From assembly GCA_036735545.1 (NCBI GenBank), contig DAINOD010000001.1, positions 1 to 64,000 on the forward strand: a stretch of DNA of 64,000 nt, in the 5' to 3' direction. The translations under genes and the position numbers were made by a program. The notes beneath the pieces are model-generated. The model did no database searches. It was given only the letters and a program-made list of their open reading frames with translations, and was not told the DNA's origin. Source of the DNA: Rubrimonas sp036735545 (GTDB lineage Bacteria > Pseudomonadota > Alphaproteobacteria > Rhodobacterales > Rhodobacteraceae). Each line of letters begins with the position of its first letter. The stretch's first letter is position 1. This document shows positions 39,277 to 48,890 of the stretch, piece after piece.

Positions 39277-41805
39277 TCAGCGCGCCTCCAGCGCGAAACC
39301 GTCCCGGCCCAGCGCCACATGCACGGCGCGGGCGGGCGCGGCGCCGGCGAGACGCTCCAGCACCAGCCCCGCGATCTGGGGGGCGAGGGTGTCGGCGATG
39401 ATGGCGTCGAGGTTGCGCGCGCCGCTCTCGGTCTCGGTGGCGCGGGCGACCAGCGCCTCGACAACCGCCCGGTCCCAGGTCAGCGCGGCGCCGTGGCCGG
39501 CGGCCAGCCGCTCGCGCAGCGCGTCGAGCTTCAGCCGCGCGATCTCGCCAAGCTGCGCCGGCCCGAGCGGCAGATAGGGCGCGACGGTCAGCCGGCCGAG
39601 GAAGGCGGCGGGGAAGGCGCGCAGCAGTTCGGGACGGATCGCGGCGGCCAGCGCCGCGGGGTCGGTCTCGCCCCGGGCGGCGCGTGCTGCGATGGTCTCG
39701 GCGCCGACGTTGGAGGTCATGATGACCAGCGCGTTGCGGAAGTCCACGAGCTGGCCCTCGCTGTCCTCCATCACCCCCTTGTCGAAGACCTGATAGAACA
39801 GCTCGATGACGTCGCGGTGCGCCTTCTCCACCTCGTCGAGCAGCAAGAGCGAATAGGGCCGCCGCCGCACCGCCTCGGTCATCACCCCGCCGCGCCCGTA
39901 GCCGACATAGCCCGGCGGGGCGCCCTTCAGCCCCGAGATCGAATGCGCCTCCTGATACTCGGACATGTTGACCGTCACCAGCGAGCGCCGCCCGCCGAAC
40001 AGCATGTCCGCCAGCGCCACCGCCGTCTCGGTCTTGCCGACGCCAGAAGGGCCGGCCAGCAGGAAGACGCCCGTGGGCTTTCCAGGCTCGCCGAGCTGGG
40101 CGAAATAGGTCTGGATGCGCCGGCAGATCGTGGCGAGCGCCCCGTCCTGCGCGACCACCCGCGCGCGCAGCCGCTGGTGCAGGTCCTGCGCCCCGGCCGC
40201 GCCCTCGCGCAGCATCTCGCCCGCCGGCACGCCGGTCGAGCCCGAGACGACCTGCGCCACGACCCGCGAGTCCACCACGGCATGGACCAGCGGCTCGGCG
40301 CCCTCCTGCAGGGTCTCCAGCGTCAGGCGGCGATACTCGATCTCGGACGCGTCGCCGACTTTCAGCGCCCCCAGCAGCGCGGCCACCGCCTCCTGCTCGG
40401 CCCGCCAGCGGCCGTCGAGCCCGGCGGCGGTCTCGCGCAAGGTCGCCGCCTCGTCCTCCAGCGCCGCCACGCGGTCCCCGGTCTCGCCGCCGAGCCCGTC
40501 CTCGCCGGCCAGGCGCTGCGTCTCCAGCGCCACGCCCGACAGGCGCGCCTGCGCGTCGGCCAGAGCGGGCGGCGGCTCGGACTGGCTGACCGCCACCCGC
40601 GCGCAGGCGGTGTCGAGCACGCCGATGGCCTTGTCCGGCAACTGCCGCCCGGCGATGTAGCGATGCGACAGCCGCACCGCCTCCCGCAGCCCCTCCTCGA
40701 GGATGCGCACGCCATGGTGCGCCTCCAGCTTGGCCGCCGCGCCGCGCAGCATGGCCACGGCCGCCTCGGGCTCGGGTTCGGCGACCTTGACGACCTCGAA
40801 GCGCCGGGCGAGCGCGGGATCCTTCTCGATGTGCTTCTTGTATTCGCCCCAGGTGGTCGCGGCGATGCAGCGCAGCGCGCCGCGGGCCAGCGCGGGCTTC
40901 AGCAGGTTGGCCGCATCCCCCTGCCCCGCCTGCCCGCCGGCGCCGATCAGCAGATGCGCCTCGTCGATGAACAGCACCACCGGCGACGGCGAGGCCGCCA
41001 CCCCGTCCAGCACGCCGCGCAGCCGCTTCTCGAACTCGCCGCGGACGCCCGTTCCGGCCTGCAGGGCGCCGAGGTCCAGCGCCAGCAGCCGCGCGCCGGC
41101 CAGCGCCTTCGGGACGGCCCCCGTCACCAGCCGCTGCGCCAGCCCCTCGACCACCGCGGTCTTGCCCACCCCAGCCTCGCCGGTGAGGATCGGATTGTTC
41201 TGGCGCCGACGCAGCAGCACGTCGACCAGCTGGCGGATCTCGGCGTCGCGCCCGGTCACCGGGTCGATGCGGCCCGCGCGCGCCTCGGCGGTCAGGTCCT
41301 GGGTGTAGACGGCCAGCGGGTCGTCAGGGTTGGTCTGCGCCTCGGCCGCCGGGGTCCGGCCCAACTCCTGGTCCAGCCGGTCGCGCGAGACGCGCGCCAG
41401 CAGGGGAAGCGTCGCGAGGATCAGCCGCCGCGGGGTCTCGGCCGTCAGCATGGCGCGCAGCAGGCCGCCGGCGGAGACCTTGCCGCCGCCCTGCTCCAGC
41501 GAGGCGAAGCTCCAGGCCTCCTTGAGGGTCTCCACCAGATGCGCCGAGAGCGCCGGCGTGCGCGTGGCGCCGGCCGCGAAGCCGTCCACGGCCTTGCCCA
41601 GCGCCGCGCGCAGGCTGGCGGGATCGAGGTCGGACTGGCGGACGAGCCGCGCGGGCTCGCCATCGTCCTCGGCCAGCAGTTCGGCCAGCAGGTGCTCCAG
41701 CTCCACGGTGGCGTGGCCGCGGGCGCGGCAGGTCTGCGCGGCGCGCTCCAGCGCCCCGCGCGCCGGCGCGTCGAGCCGCTGGACGAGGGCGCGCATGTCG
41801 GTCAC
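39277..41805 (-). CDS. clpV: Type VI secretion ATPase ClpV (TssH)
   Basis: ClpV disassembles the contracted TssB/TssC sheath. The 842-residue AAA+ protein has an N-terminal Clp-N domain (about 1-150), the first ATPase with Walker A GEAGVGKT (about residue 210), a coiled middle domain, and the second ATPase with GPSGVGKT (about 585). The GYVGYGRGG pore loop follows the second site. The GTG start at 41805 overlaps the tssG stop (GTGA); an ATG nine bases later is the alternative. Confidence 0.95.
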   Translation of the reverse strand: MTDMRALVQRLDAPARGALERAAQTCRARGHATVELEHLLAELLAEDDGEPARLVRQSDLDPASLRAALGKAVDGFAAGATRTPALSAHLVETLKEAWSFASLEQGGGKVSAGGLLRAMLTAETPRRLILATLPLLARVSRDRLDQELGRTPAAEAQTNPDDPLAVYTQDLTAEARAGRIDPVTGRDAEIRQLVDVLLRRRQNNPILTGEAGVGKTAVVEGLAQRLVTGAVPKALAGARLLALDLGALQAGTGVRGEFEKRLRGVLDGVAASPSPVVLFIDEAHLLIGAGGQAGQGDAANLLKPALARGALRCIAATTWGEYKKHIEKDPALARRFEVVKVAEPEPEAAVAMLRGAAAKLEAHHGVRILEEGLREAVRLSHRYIAGRQLPDKAIGVLDTACARVAVSQSEPPPALADAQARLSGVALETQRLAGEDGLGGETGDRVAALEDEAATLRETAAGLDGRWRAEQEAVAALLGALKVGDASEIEYRRLTLETLQEGAEPLVHAVVDSRVVAQVVSGSTGVPAGEMLREGAAGAQDLHQRLRARVVAQDGALATICRRIQTYFAQLGEPGKPTGVFLLAGPSGVGKTETAVALADMLFGGRRSLVTVNMSEYQEAHSISGLKGAPPGYVGYGRGGVMTEAVRRRPYSLLLLDEVEKAHRDVIELFYQVFDKGVMEDSEGQLVDFRNALVIMTSNVGAETIAARAARGETDPAALAAAIRPELLRAFPAAFLGRLTVAPYLPLGPAQLGEIARLKLDALRERLAAGHGAALTWDRAVVEALVARATETESGARNLDAIIADTLAPQIAGLVLERLAGAAPARAVHVALGRDGFALEAR

Positions 41806-42743
41806 GCCGCACCCCGCAGCCGGAAATGCGCGGTCTGGTCCGTCCGTCGCACCGGCGCCAGCCAGCTCGACCAGCCGAGCCGTGTGGCCCGGCCGAGCGT
41901 CGCCGCGGGCGTCTCCGGCGCGGCGACGGTCAGGGAGACGTCGATGTCGGGCTCGGGCGGCAGGGCGTGGCGGGCCAGCGCCGCGAGCCGCGCATGGCCC
42001 GGCCCGCCCGGCAACAGTTCGGCGAAGCGGCGGGCGGGCAGCGGGCCGATCTCGACCGCCACGCGCCCCTCCTGCAGCCAGACCCGCCCGCCCAGCGCGG
42101 TCGCGCCCAGCCGCGCCGCGCCGAGGCGCGTGCGGTCCTCCGTCGCGAGCGGCGTCCAGCCGCCCACGAGGCCGCGCACCCGCGTCGGCGCGCCGACCGC
42201 CGCCGCGATCAGGCGGCCCGCGGCGTGCAGCCCGGCGGGGCGGCGGTGCAGCAGGGCCGCGCCGCACAGCAGATCGCGGTCGAAGCCCGGCGCCTCGGTC
42301 GCCGGGTCGGCGCGGGCGGCCAGCGCGCGCAGGGCCGCAGCCTGCGGCGTGAAGGCCGGCTCGGTCGCCGCTGCGGCCGGGCGCTCGAGCCGCATCAGGT
42401 CCACCAGCAGGCGCGCGAGCCGGTCGCCGAACAGGTCGAAGAAGGCGCGCGGCCCCGGGTCGCCCGCCCGCGCTCGACCCCGCACCGCCTCGCCGATCGG
42501 CGAGGGCATCGGCCCTTCGGGCCCGAACAGCGCCATCACCGCGGTCTCGATCACCGGCCCGGCGGGATCGTCGCGCACGTCCTCCACGTCGCCCGGCGGA
42601 AACACCGGCGACAACGGCGCGCGGAAGCGCACCCGGCCCGCCCCCTCGGCCTCCAGCGCGCGCACGGCCGCCAGCAGCGCGAAGCGCCGCGGCGCTTCGC
42701 GCAGGCTCACAGCAGGGCGGCGTCGCCCGTCATCGGCGGCCAT
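41802..42743 (-). CDS. tssG: Type VI baseplate subunit TssG
   Basis: TssG pairs with TssF in the baseplate wedge. The 313-residue protein has the N-terminal FALLAAVRALEAEGAG region and VIETAVMALFGPEGPMPSPIGE, followed by AFFDLFGDRLARLL, which are conserved in the family. The ATG at 42743 lies inside tssF by 37 bases; a GTG at 42752 is also possible. The stop overlaps clpV by four bases. Confidence 0.92.
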   Translation of the reverse strand: MAADDGRRRPAVSLREAPRRFALLAAVRALEAEGAGRVRFRAPLSPVFPPGDVEDVRDDPAGPVIETAVMALFGPEGPMPSPIGEAVRGRARAGDPGPRAFFDLFGDRLARLLVDLMRLERPAAAATEPAFTPQAAALRALAARADPATEAPGFDRDLLCGAALLHRRPAGLHAAGRLIAAAVGAPTRVRGLVGGWTPLATEDRTRLGAARLGATALGGRVWLQEGRVAVEIGPLPARRFAELLPGGPGHARLAALARHALPPEPDIDVSLTVAAPETPAATLGRATRLGWSSWLAPVRRTDQTAHFRLRGAA

Positions 42744-44551
42744 CGCGCCCACTCCCCGTCCCTACCCGCGCCACGAAGCACGAGTTCCGTGAAGGCGACC
42801 GGACCCGCGTGCAGGGCGAAGAACTGCGCCAGCACGGCCCCGAAGAGCCAGCCCGAACCGCCGATGAAGCCTTCCTCGTCGAGCGTGACCGTCACCTCGA
42901 CGCCGCGCACGAAGCCACGCCAGGCGTCGCGGCCGACCCGTCGCGCCACGCGGCGCGCGGCCAGCCCGACCACGCCCTCGACCTGCCGCGCGGTGGTGCG
43001 CGAGCCGACGCCGCCATAGAGCGCGAGGCTCTCGCGCAGCGCCGGAAGGGCCAGCGGCCCCTCTGTCAGCGCCAGCCGGTTGGACGACAGATGCGCGATC
43101 AGCCGCCACAGATCGGCGCCCGCCGCAGGCGGGTCCTGCTGCGGCGTCGGCTTGGTGGCCAGCGTCGGCGCGAGAACCGGCGCGTCCACGCCGATCCCGA
43201 GCCCCGCCCCGGCCGGCAGCAGCGCCGCGAGCCCGCGGCTGGTGCATTGCAGGTGGGCGAAGGCGACCTCGGCGGGCGCGGCGCGGCCGAAGCCGCGGTC
43301 GCGGAAGGCGATCAGCACATCCGAGCCGCCATGGTCGGCGCGACGCGTCGGCGCGCGCCGCGCGATCCAGCCCAGATCAGGCGCGCAGTCCTCGGCGGCG
43401 AAGCCGAAGAAGGGGGCGACTCGCCCCGCCGCGCCGGGTTCGATGCGGGTCAGCGTCACGCGGTCGATGGAATGGACCTCGACGCTGCGCTCCTCCCGCG
43501 CGTCCGGGGCGAGAACATATTCCACCGCGCCCGGGTCGAGGCGGATCGGCTCGCTGATGCGGCTGAACAGGTTGACGACGGGCACCTCGTGCAGCCTCAG
43601 ACCGCCGCCCTCGGCCGCGGCCAGCGCCTGCGGCGCAGCGTCCACGATCAGGACCAGATCGAGAAAGCCCCCCTCGGCGACGCCCGCCGCCGCATCGAGG
43701 CCCTCGATGTCGAGAAACAGGAACTTGTCGGGGAAGGCGAACCATTCCTGCACCAGCCGGTGGGCGTCGTGGGACGCGGGCGGGCTCGGCAGCAGCGCCT
43801 CCTCGGGGCGGAAGCCGACGGGCGAAAGGCGGGCGCCCGCCAGCCGCCGCGCCCGGCCGGTCGAGCGGTCGCCCAGCGCCACGGGCTCAGCGCCGGGGTC
43901 CATCGCCCAGACCTCGCGCGCGCCCGTGAGCAGGGTCTCCAGCATCGCGGAGGCGAGGCCGAAGGCCCCGGCGAGCCGGAACCGCAACGAACCGGGCGCA
44001 AGGTCGGCGAAGCGCTCGCCCCCCAGCGCGGCGAGACGGATGCGCAGCGCCGACCCGGCCTCGGCCCGACCGTCGAGGAAGGGCAGCAACGCGGCGTCCG
44101 GCCGGTCGACGGCGGCGATGCTCAGCGGCTGCAGCGTGACGTCCCATGCGGTGCGCAGGCGGACGGCGGCGCCCAGGTCGGTCCGGGCGGTGAGTTGCGC
44201 GCCCCGCGGCACGACGAAGCCGGCCGCGGCGCGGGCGCGCGCGGGGTTCACCGGCAGCGCGGCGATCGCCATGGAGGGGGTCGGCGCCACCAGCGCCGGA
44301 TAGAGCGCGTCGAGCATCCCGCTCGCCAGCCTCGGCAACTGACCGTCGAGATTGCGCTGGACGCGCGCGGTCAGGAAGGCGACGGCCTCGATCAGCCGCT
44401 CCACGTCCGGATCGGAGCCGCCCTCGGGGCCGAGGTCGAGCGCGCCGGCGACGCGGGGATAACGCGCGGCGAAGGCGGCGCCCTCTTCGCGCAGGTCGGA
44501 AAGTTCGCGCAGGAACCAGTCGCGCTGCTCGGCGCGGGTCTCGATGCTCAT
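42707..44551 (-). CDS. tssF: Type VI baseplate subunit TssF
   Basis: The 614-residue protein matches TssF, the large baseplate wedge component. The N-terminus has RDWFLRELSDLREEGAAFAARYPRVAGALDL, then DPDVERLIEAVAFLTARVQRNLDGQLPRLASGMLDALYP, both family hallmarks. It lies between tssE (10 bases upstream) and tssG (overlapping). Confidence 0.96.
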   Translation of the reverse strand: MSIETRAEQRDWFLRELSDLREEGAAFAARYPRVAGALDLGPEGGSDPDVERLIEAVAFLTARVQRNLDGQLPRLASGMLDALYPALVAPTPSMAIAALPVNPARARAAAGFVVPRGAQLTARTDLGAAVRLRTAWDVTLQPLSIAAVDRPDAALLPFLDGRAEAGSALRIRLAALGGERFADLAPGSLRFRLAGAFGLASAMLETLLTGAREVWAMDPGAEPVALGDRSTGRARRLAGARLSPVGFRPEEALLPSPPASHDAHRLVQEWFAFPDKFLFLDIEGLDAAAGVAEGGFLDLVLIVDAAPQALAAAEGGGLRLHEVPVVNLFSRISEPIRLDPGAVEYVLAPDAREERSVEVHSIDRVTLTRIEPGAAGRVAPFFGFAAEDCAPDLGWIARRAPTRRADHGGSDVLIAFRDRGFGRAAPAEVAFAHLQCTSRGLAALLPAGAGLGIGVDAPVLAPTLATKPTPQQDPPAAGADLWRLIAHLSSNRLALTEGPLALPALRESLALYGGVGSRTTARQVEGVVGLAARRVARRVGRDAWRGFVRGVEVTVTLDEEGFIGGSGWLFGAVLAQFFALHAGPVAFTELVLRGAGRDGEWARWPPMTGDAALL

Positions 44552-44561
44552 CGCGCGGCGC

Positions 44562-45038
44562 TCACGGCGCCCGACCCGGCGTCAGCGGCGCGAGAAACTC
44601 GAAGGGCTCGAACAACCGGCCCAGCCGCATCGCCCCCGCGATGCGCACGCGCAGCGTCTGCGGCGCATCGGGGTCCGGCGCGATCTCGACCACCGGACTG
44701 GACAGCCGCGGCTCGAAGGCCGCCACCGCCTCGCGGATGTCGGCCGCGACGCGCAGGCGGTCCTCCTCGCGGGAAGGCGAGAGTCCGGGCTCGGGCCCTG
44801 CGCCGTATTCGGTCACGCGCCGCGCCGCCGCCGGCTTGCCGACGGCCGAAGCCGGCGCACGGGTGGCCAGCAGCGCCTCGAGCCGCGCCGCGATCGCCTC
44901 CCGCAGCGCGTCCGCGTGATAGACGCGCGGCCCCTCTGGTTCGAACAGCCGCTCGAACAGCGCGGGTCGCGACCCATCGATGCGGCGCGGCCCCGCAGAG
45001 AGGCCGCGCGCGGGCGCCGCTGCGCGCCGTTCAGGCAA
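44562..45038 (-). CDS. tssE: Type VI baseplate protein TssE (gp25-like)
   Basis: The 158-residue protein has the gp25-like domain: ALREAIAARLEALLATR, GLSPSREEDRLRVAADIREAVAAFEPRL and a C-terminal strand. It initiates sheath assembly at the baseplate. The only suitable start is TTG at 45038, overlapping the hcp stop by eight bases, so translation is probably coupled to hcp. The RLFEPEGPRVY segment near the N-terminus fits the family. Confidence 0.88.
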   Translation of the reverse strand: MPERRAAAPARGLSAGPRRIDGSRPALFERLFEPEGPRVYHADALREAIAARLEALLATRAPASAVGKPAAARRVTEYGAGPEPGLSPSREEDRLRVAADIREAVAAFEPRLSSPVVEIAPDPDAPQTLRVRIAGAMRLGRLFEPFEFLAPLTPGRAP

Positions 45039-45531
45039 CTTCCTGCGTGAGCAGGTCGTGGCTCACGGGCTGGTCGCCGTCCGCCGTGCCGTCCTCGGTC
45101 TTCTGCTTCTTGTAGGTGTACGTCACCTTGCCGTAGTTCAGCGACACGGTCTCGGTCGGCACGTCGCCTGTCCCGCCCCCGATGCTCACGTTCGAGATGA
45201 TCACCTTCTCCATCTCGATCTTGAGATACTCCACCGGCTCGTTGTCGCCGTCCGCGCGATAGGCGGTGAAGGTGCACTTCTCGATCTGGTTGCCCTGCCA
45301 GCACAGCTTCAGCAGGTCGTCGGTCGAGCTGTCGGTATACTTGGTGAAGCTGAAGTCGCTGTGGTTGGCCTTCTCCACCGTGCCGCTGCCCGCTGACACC
45401 CGCACGGGCGACGTCGGCTGGTTGAAGGAATGGCTCCACGAGAGAACCTGGATTTCGTTGGTGTGGTCGCTGTCCGCGGCCTCCCCCTCGACGTCCGGCC
45501 CCTCGATCTTGATGAACATGTTGCTCGCCAT
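45031..45531 (-). CDS. hcp: Hcp family type VI secretion tube protein (TssD)
   Basis: Hcp rings stack to form the inner tube that is secreted. The 166-residue protein has FIKIEGPDVEGEA, IQVLSWSHSFNQPTSP and the C-terminal SLNYGKVTYTYKKQK, all standard. The ATG is 24 bases after the tssC stop. The coding sequence is less extreme in GC than its neighbours, common for an abundant protein. Confidence 0.96.
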   Translation of the reverse strand: MASNMFIKIEGPDVEGEAADSDHTNEIQVLSWSHSFNQPTSPVRVSAGSGTVEKANHSDFSFTKYTDSSTDDLLKLCWQGNQIEKCTFTAYRADGDNEPVEYLKIEMEKVIISNVSIGGGTGDVPTETVSLNYGKVTYTYKKQKTEDGTADGDQPVSHDLLTQEVA

Positions 45532-45555
45532 GGCGCGATCTCCCTTGCTTCAGCG

Positions 45556-47031
45556 TCAGGCGGCGGCCGGCGGCAACTCTGCCACCAGCCGGATCGAGGT
45601 GGACAGCTCTTCGAGCTGGAAGTGCGGGCGCAGGAAGATCACGGCCTGATAGACGCCCGGACGGCCGGGAACGGGCCTGACGTCCACCCGCGCCTCGCGC
45701 AGCGGATACTTCGCCTTCAGCGACTGCCCGGCGTCGTCCTTCCCGAGCACATACTGCCCGATCCAGGTCGTCAGGAAGTCGCGCACGTTGTCCTCGGTCA
45801 TGAACGCGCCGATCTTGTCGCGCATGATGACCTTGACGTAGTGGGCGAAGCGCGACGTGTTCAGGATGTAGGGCAGCATCGAGGACAGCTTGGCGTTCGC
45901 GTTGGCCTCGTTGGTGTTGTACTTCTTCGCCTGATTGGCCGTCGAGCCGCCGAAGAACGCCGCGTAGTCCGTGTTCTTGCAGTGAAGCAGCGCGATGAAG
46001 CCAAGGTCGTCGAGCTCCTTCTCGCGCCGGTCGGTGATCGCCACCTCGGTCGGGCACTTGGCCGCGACGTCGCCGTCGACGGTGAAGAAGGTGTGCGTCG
46101 GCAGGCCCTCGACCTTGCCGCCGCCCTCGACGCCGCGGATCGCCGCGGTCCAGCCGTGCTTGGAGAAGGACGCGGCGATGCGCTCGGCCATCACAAAGGC
46201 CGGGTTGCCCCAGAGATACTTCTCGTGGTCCTTGCCGTCGGTAGCCTCGCGGAAATCCAGTCCCTCCACCGGCACAGTGTCGGGCCCGTAGGGCAGGCGC
46301 ATCAGCACCCGCGGCAGGCACAGCGCGACGTAGCGGCTGTCCTCGCTCTCGCGGAAGCCGCGCCAGGCGATCAGCTCGGCGCTCTCGAAGATCTTGCTCA
46401 GGTCCCGCGGCACGGGCAGCTCGGTGAAGCTGTCCATGTCGAACAGGCGCGGGCTGGCCGAGGCGATGAAGGGCGCGTGGGCCGAGGCGGCGACGCCCGA
46501 GACCAGCTTGAGCAGCGCCACGTCCTGCGGGTGACGGCCGAACTCGTAGCCGCCGACCAGCATGGAGAAGGGATGGCCGCCGAAGGTGCCGTATTCCTCC
46601 TCGTAGACCTTCTTGAACAGCGCGCTCTGGTCGAACTCGACCGCCTTTTCGAGGTCCTTCAGCAGGTCGGCCTTGGACACGTTGAGCAGGCGGATCTTGA
46701 GCGACTTGCCGGTCTCCGCGTTCATCACGAGATAGCGCAGCCCGCGCCAGGTCGCCTCGAGCGCCTGGAAATCGGCATGGTGCATGATTTCGTTCAACTG
46801 GGCGGAGATCAGCCGGTCGATCTCGGCGATCCGGTCGTTGATCAACGCCACGACGTCCGAGCCCACCCGGTCCTCGTCGGCGAGCACGTCGTTGACGAAC
46901 TCCGCCACCAGATCGCGGGCATAGGCGCGCTGGCTCTCGTCGCGCGCGATCTTGCCGTCGAAGATGATCTGGTCGAGCAGGCTGCGCTCGTCTGCCGTCG
47001 CAGCGGCGCCCTCGGCTTCCGTTTCGGCCAT
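45556..47031 (-). CDS. tssC: Type VI sheath subunit TssC (VipB)
   Basis: TssC is the large subunit of the contractile sheath. The 491-residue protein has the N-terminal linker helix that contacts the next ring (LLDQIIFDGKIARDESQRAY), LEATWRGLRYLV, and the C-terminal AKYPLREARVDVRPVPGRPGVYQAVIFLRPHFQLEEL. It follows tssB after 101 bases that contain a GC hairpin. Confidence 0.97.
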   Translation of the reverse strand: MAETEAEGAAATADERSLLDQIIFDGKIARDESQRAYARDLVAEFVNDVLADEDRVGSDVVALINDRIAEIDRLISAQLNEIMHHADFQALEATWRGLRYLVMNAETGKSLKIRLLNVSKADLLKDLEKAVEFDQSALFKKVYEEEYGTFGGHPFSMLVGGYEFGRHPQDVALLKLVSGVAASAHAPFIASASPRLFDMDSFTELPVPRDLSKIFESAELIAWRGFRESEDSRYVALCLPRVLMRLPYGPDTVPVEGLDFREATDGKDHEKYLWGNPAFVMAERIAASFSKHGWTAAIRGVEGGGKVEGLPTHTFFTVDGDVAAKCPTEVAITDRREKELDDLGFIALLHCKNTDYAAFFGGSTANQAKKYNTNEANANAKLSSMLPYILNTSRFAHYVKVIMRDKIGAFMTEDNVRDFLTTWIGQYVLGKDDAGQSLKAKYPLREARVDVRPVPGRPGVYQAVIFLRPHFQLEELSTSIRLVAELPPAAA

Positions 47032-47106
47032 TCTGTCGAGACTCCCTTTGCCGGCCCGCCGCAGCGGCGCGGCCCTTGCCTATGTCGAAGTCGTCAATCC
47101 TGCGCT

Positions 47107-47128
47107 GCGCGCGCCAAGGGGCGCGCGC
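47107..47128 (-). promoter_or_regulatory. GC hairpin in the tssB-tssC intergenic space
   Basis: A perfect nine-base stem (GCGCGCGCC with GGCGCGCGC) with a four-base loop lies five bases after the tssB stop in the transcript and 76 bases before the tssC ATG. It has no T run, so it is more likely to stabilise or attenuate the message than to end it. Confidence 0.5.
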
Positions 47129-47132
47129 GGTC

Positions 47133-47660
47133 TCACTTGTCTTCCTTGGCCTCGTCCGCGTCGCCGTCGCCGAGCTGCTCCTTGAGCGTCGACTGGCGCT
47201 CGGTGTTCTCGACCACCTCGGCCAGCAGCGCGTCGAGCTTGTCGTTGCCGTCGAGCTTGGTCAGCAGGTCGCGCAGCTTGCCGCGGGCCTCGAACAGCTT
47301 GGCCAGCGCCGGGGTCTGCTTCACGACCGCCTCGGGCGCGAAGTCGTCGAACTTCGAGAAGGTCAGCTCGACGTTCAGGTTGTCCTCCGCCCCCTCCTGG
47401 AGCCGGTTCGGCGTGCGGAAGGCGAGGCGCGGCGCGGCGGCCGCCATGACTTCGTCGAAATTGTCGCGATCTATGGCGACGAACTTCCGGTCGCCGACGC
47501 GCGGCAGAGCGGTCGCGGGCTTGCCCGACAGGTCGGCCATGACGCCGATGACGAAGGGAAGCTCCTTGCGCTCGATCGCATCGCCGATCTCGACGTCATA
47601 GGTGATCTGCACCCGCGGCGGGCGCACACGCGACAGCTTGTGCTGCAGGCTTTCGGCCAT
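47133..47660 (-). CDS. tssB: Type VI sheath subunit TssB (VipA)
   Basis: TssB pairs with TssC in the sheath. The 175-residue protein has SRVRPPRVQITYDVEIGDAIERKELPFVIGVMADLSG at its start and FSKFDDFAPEAVVKQTPAL, followed by the C-terminal helix LRDLLTKLDGNDKLDALLAEVV. The ATG at 47660 follows GGAGG. A 132-base gap upstream separates it from tssA and may hold a promoter. Confidence 0.97.
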   Translation of the reverse strand: MAESLQHKLSRVRPPRVQITYDVEIGDAIERKELPFVIGVMADLSGKPATALPRVGDRKFVAIDRDNFDEVMAAAAPRLAFRTPNRLQEGAEDNLNVELTFSKFDDFAPEAVVKQTPALAKLFEARGKLRDLLTKLDGNDKLDALLAEVVENTERQSTLKEQLGDGDADEAKEDK

Positions 47661-47729
47661 CTCCGGCTTCCTCCAAGGGTTGGGTTGTCGTCTCTTGGGC
47701 TGCACCCTACGAGCGCAGGTGTTACTGAG

Positions 47730-47759
47730 ATGCTACCTTAAGTTGCGATCCTTCGCCAA
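47730..47759 (-). promoter_or_regulatory. Possible promoter upstream of tssB
   Basis: On the minus strand TTGGCG (47754-47759) and TAGCAT (47730-47735) are 18 bases apart, about 70 bases before the tssB start. The gap between tssA and tssB is the widest inside the type VI gene run. The match is modest. Confidence 0.35.
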
Positions 47760-47792
47760 AGACAAATCACGGCGCCTCCTCAGACTTTTGGC

Positions 47793-48890
47793 TCAGTTCC
47801 CGATCAGCCACTTCAACATCTCGGGATCGCGACCGCCCTTGGTGAGGTCGGCCAGCACCTCGGGCGCGCCCATGCCGCCCCAGCGCACGGCGCGCTCGAT
47901 CAGATACGGGGTGAGGCTGTGGGGCTCGCTCCGACGCAGTTGCTCGGCGATGGCCGCAAGCGCGCGATAGGCCGCCTCGCGATCGGTCGGAAGCTGCATC
48001 TGCGCAGGGGGCTGCGCGCTGCGGTCCATGGCGTCGCTCATGCTGGCGATCTCCGCGGCGAGGGATTCGGAGGGCCCCGGGACCGGCTCCGGCGGCGGGT
48101 GGGAAACGGGCTCCGGCGCAGGCGGCCGGCGGTCGAGCGCGGTGCGCGCGAGCGCGCCCGCATCCCGCGCGGCGGCGCGCAGCCGTCCCAGCGACGGCGC
48201 CGTCTCGCCCGCCAGCGCCGCGAGCCTGCGCTCCAGCGCCTGCGCGGCCTCGGTCGCGGCGCCGCAGGCGGCGAGCAGCGCCTCGAGGCTCTCGCGCGGC
48301 GTCCGGTCGGCCAGCTGGTCGAACTCGCCCACTGTGCTCCATGGGGCGGGCGCCTTGCCGGGCTTCTTCGCGGCGCGCCGCGCGCCCTCGCGCCGGCTGG
48401 CGGCGGCGTGGTCGCTCCAGCTCAACGCCACGGTCCCGGATTCGGTCTCGGCGATGGCGACGGGCGTCGTGGCCAGCAGCAGCGCCAGCGCCCCGTCGAG
48501 CCAGACGAGCGGGGCGAAGCGCGGCGAATCCGGCTCGCCGTCATGGGCGGGGTGCATCGTCTCCCACCACAGCTCGCAGAAGTCGCCGAGGAACCGCAGC
48601 CCTTCCGCCGCGGCCGCCGGCCCGTCGAGCCGCACCGCGGCGTCCACCAGCCAGCAGGCGGCCTGCAGGTCCTTGGACTTGCGCTCGAGCGCGTCGCGGC
48701 AGAGCGACGCCGCGCGCTCCCAGTCGGCATGCTTCAGGTCGCGCCGCCAGACGCCGCGGGGCAGGTCGTCATCCTCCTCGCGCCGCGCGTCCTCGATCTC
48801 GGCGTGGACCGGGCCCCAGCGGAGCGAGGCCCCGGCCGGCTCCGGACCGGGAACGGGGGCGAGCAGCCCCTCGAAGCGCCCGGCGCTCAT
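47793..48890 (-). CDS. tssA: Type VI secretion protein TssA
   Basis: The 365-residue protein has the ImpA N-terminal domain of TssA. FEGLLAPVPGPEPAG and LRWGPVHAEIEDARREEDD open it, then CWLVDAAVRLDGPAAAAEGLRFLGDFCELWWETMHP. TssA coordinates sheath and tube polymerisation. The C-terminus (LRRSEPHSLTPYLIERAVRWGGM and EVLADL) is the second conserved region. Its ATG overlaps the tssM stop by four bases. Confidence 0.92.
   Translation of the reverse strand: MSAGRFEGLLAPVPGPEPAGASLRWGPVHAEIEDARREEDDDLPRGVWRRDLKHADWERAASLCRDALERKSKDLQAACWLVDAAVRLDGPAAAAEGLRFLGDFCELWWETMHPAHDGEPDSPRFAPLVWLDGALALLLATTPVAIAETESGTVALSWSDHAAASRREGARRAAKKPGKAPAPWSTVGEFDQLADRTPRESLEALLAACGAATEAAQALERRLAALAGETAPSLGRLRAAARDAGALARTALDRRPPAPEPVSHPPPEPVPGPSESLAAEIASMSDAMDRSAQPPAQMQLPTDREAAYRALAAIAEQLRRSEPHSLTPYLIERAVRWGGMGAPEVLADLTKGGRDPEMLKWLIGN

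Noticed and set aside
38926..42792. 1288-codon plus-strand frame opposite vgrG, clpV and tssG
   Set aside because: No domain; lies over clear VgrG and ClpV coding sequence.
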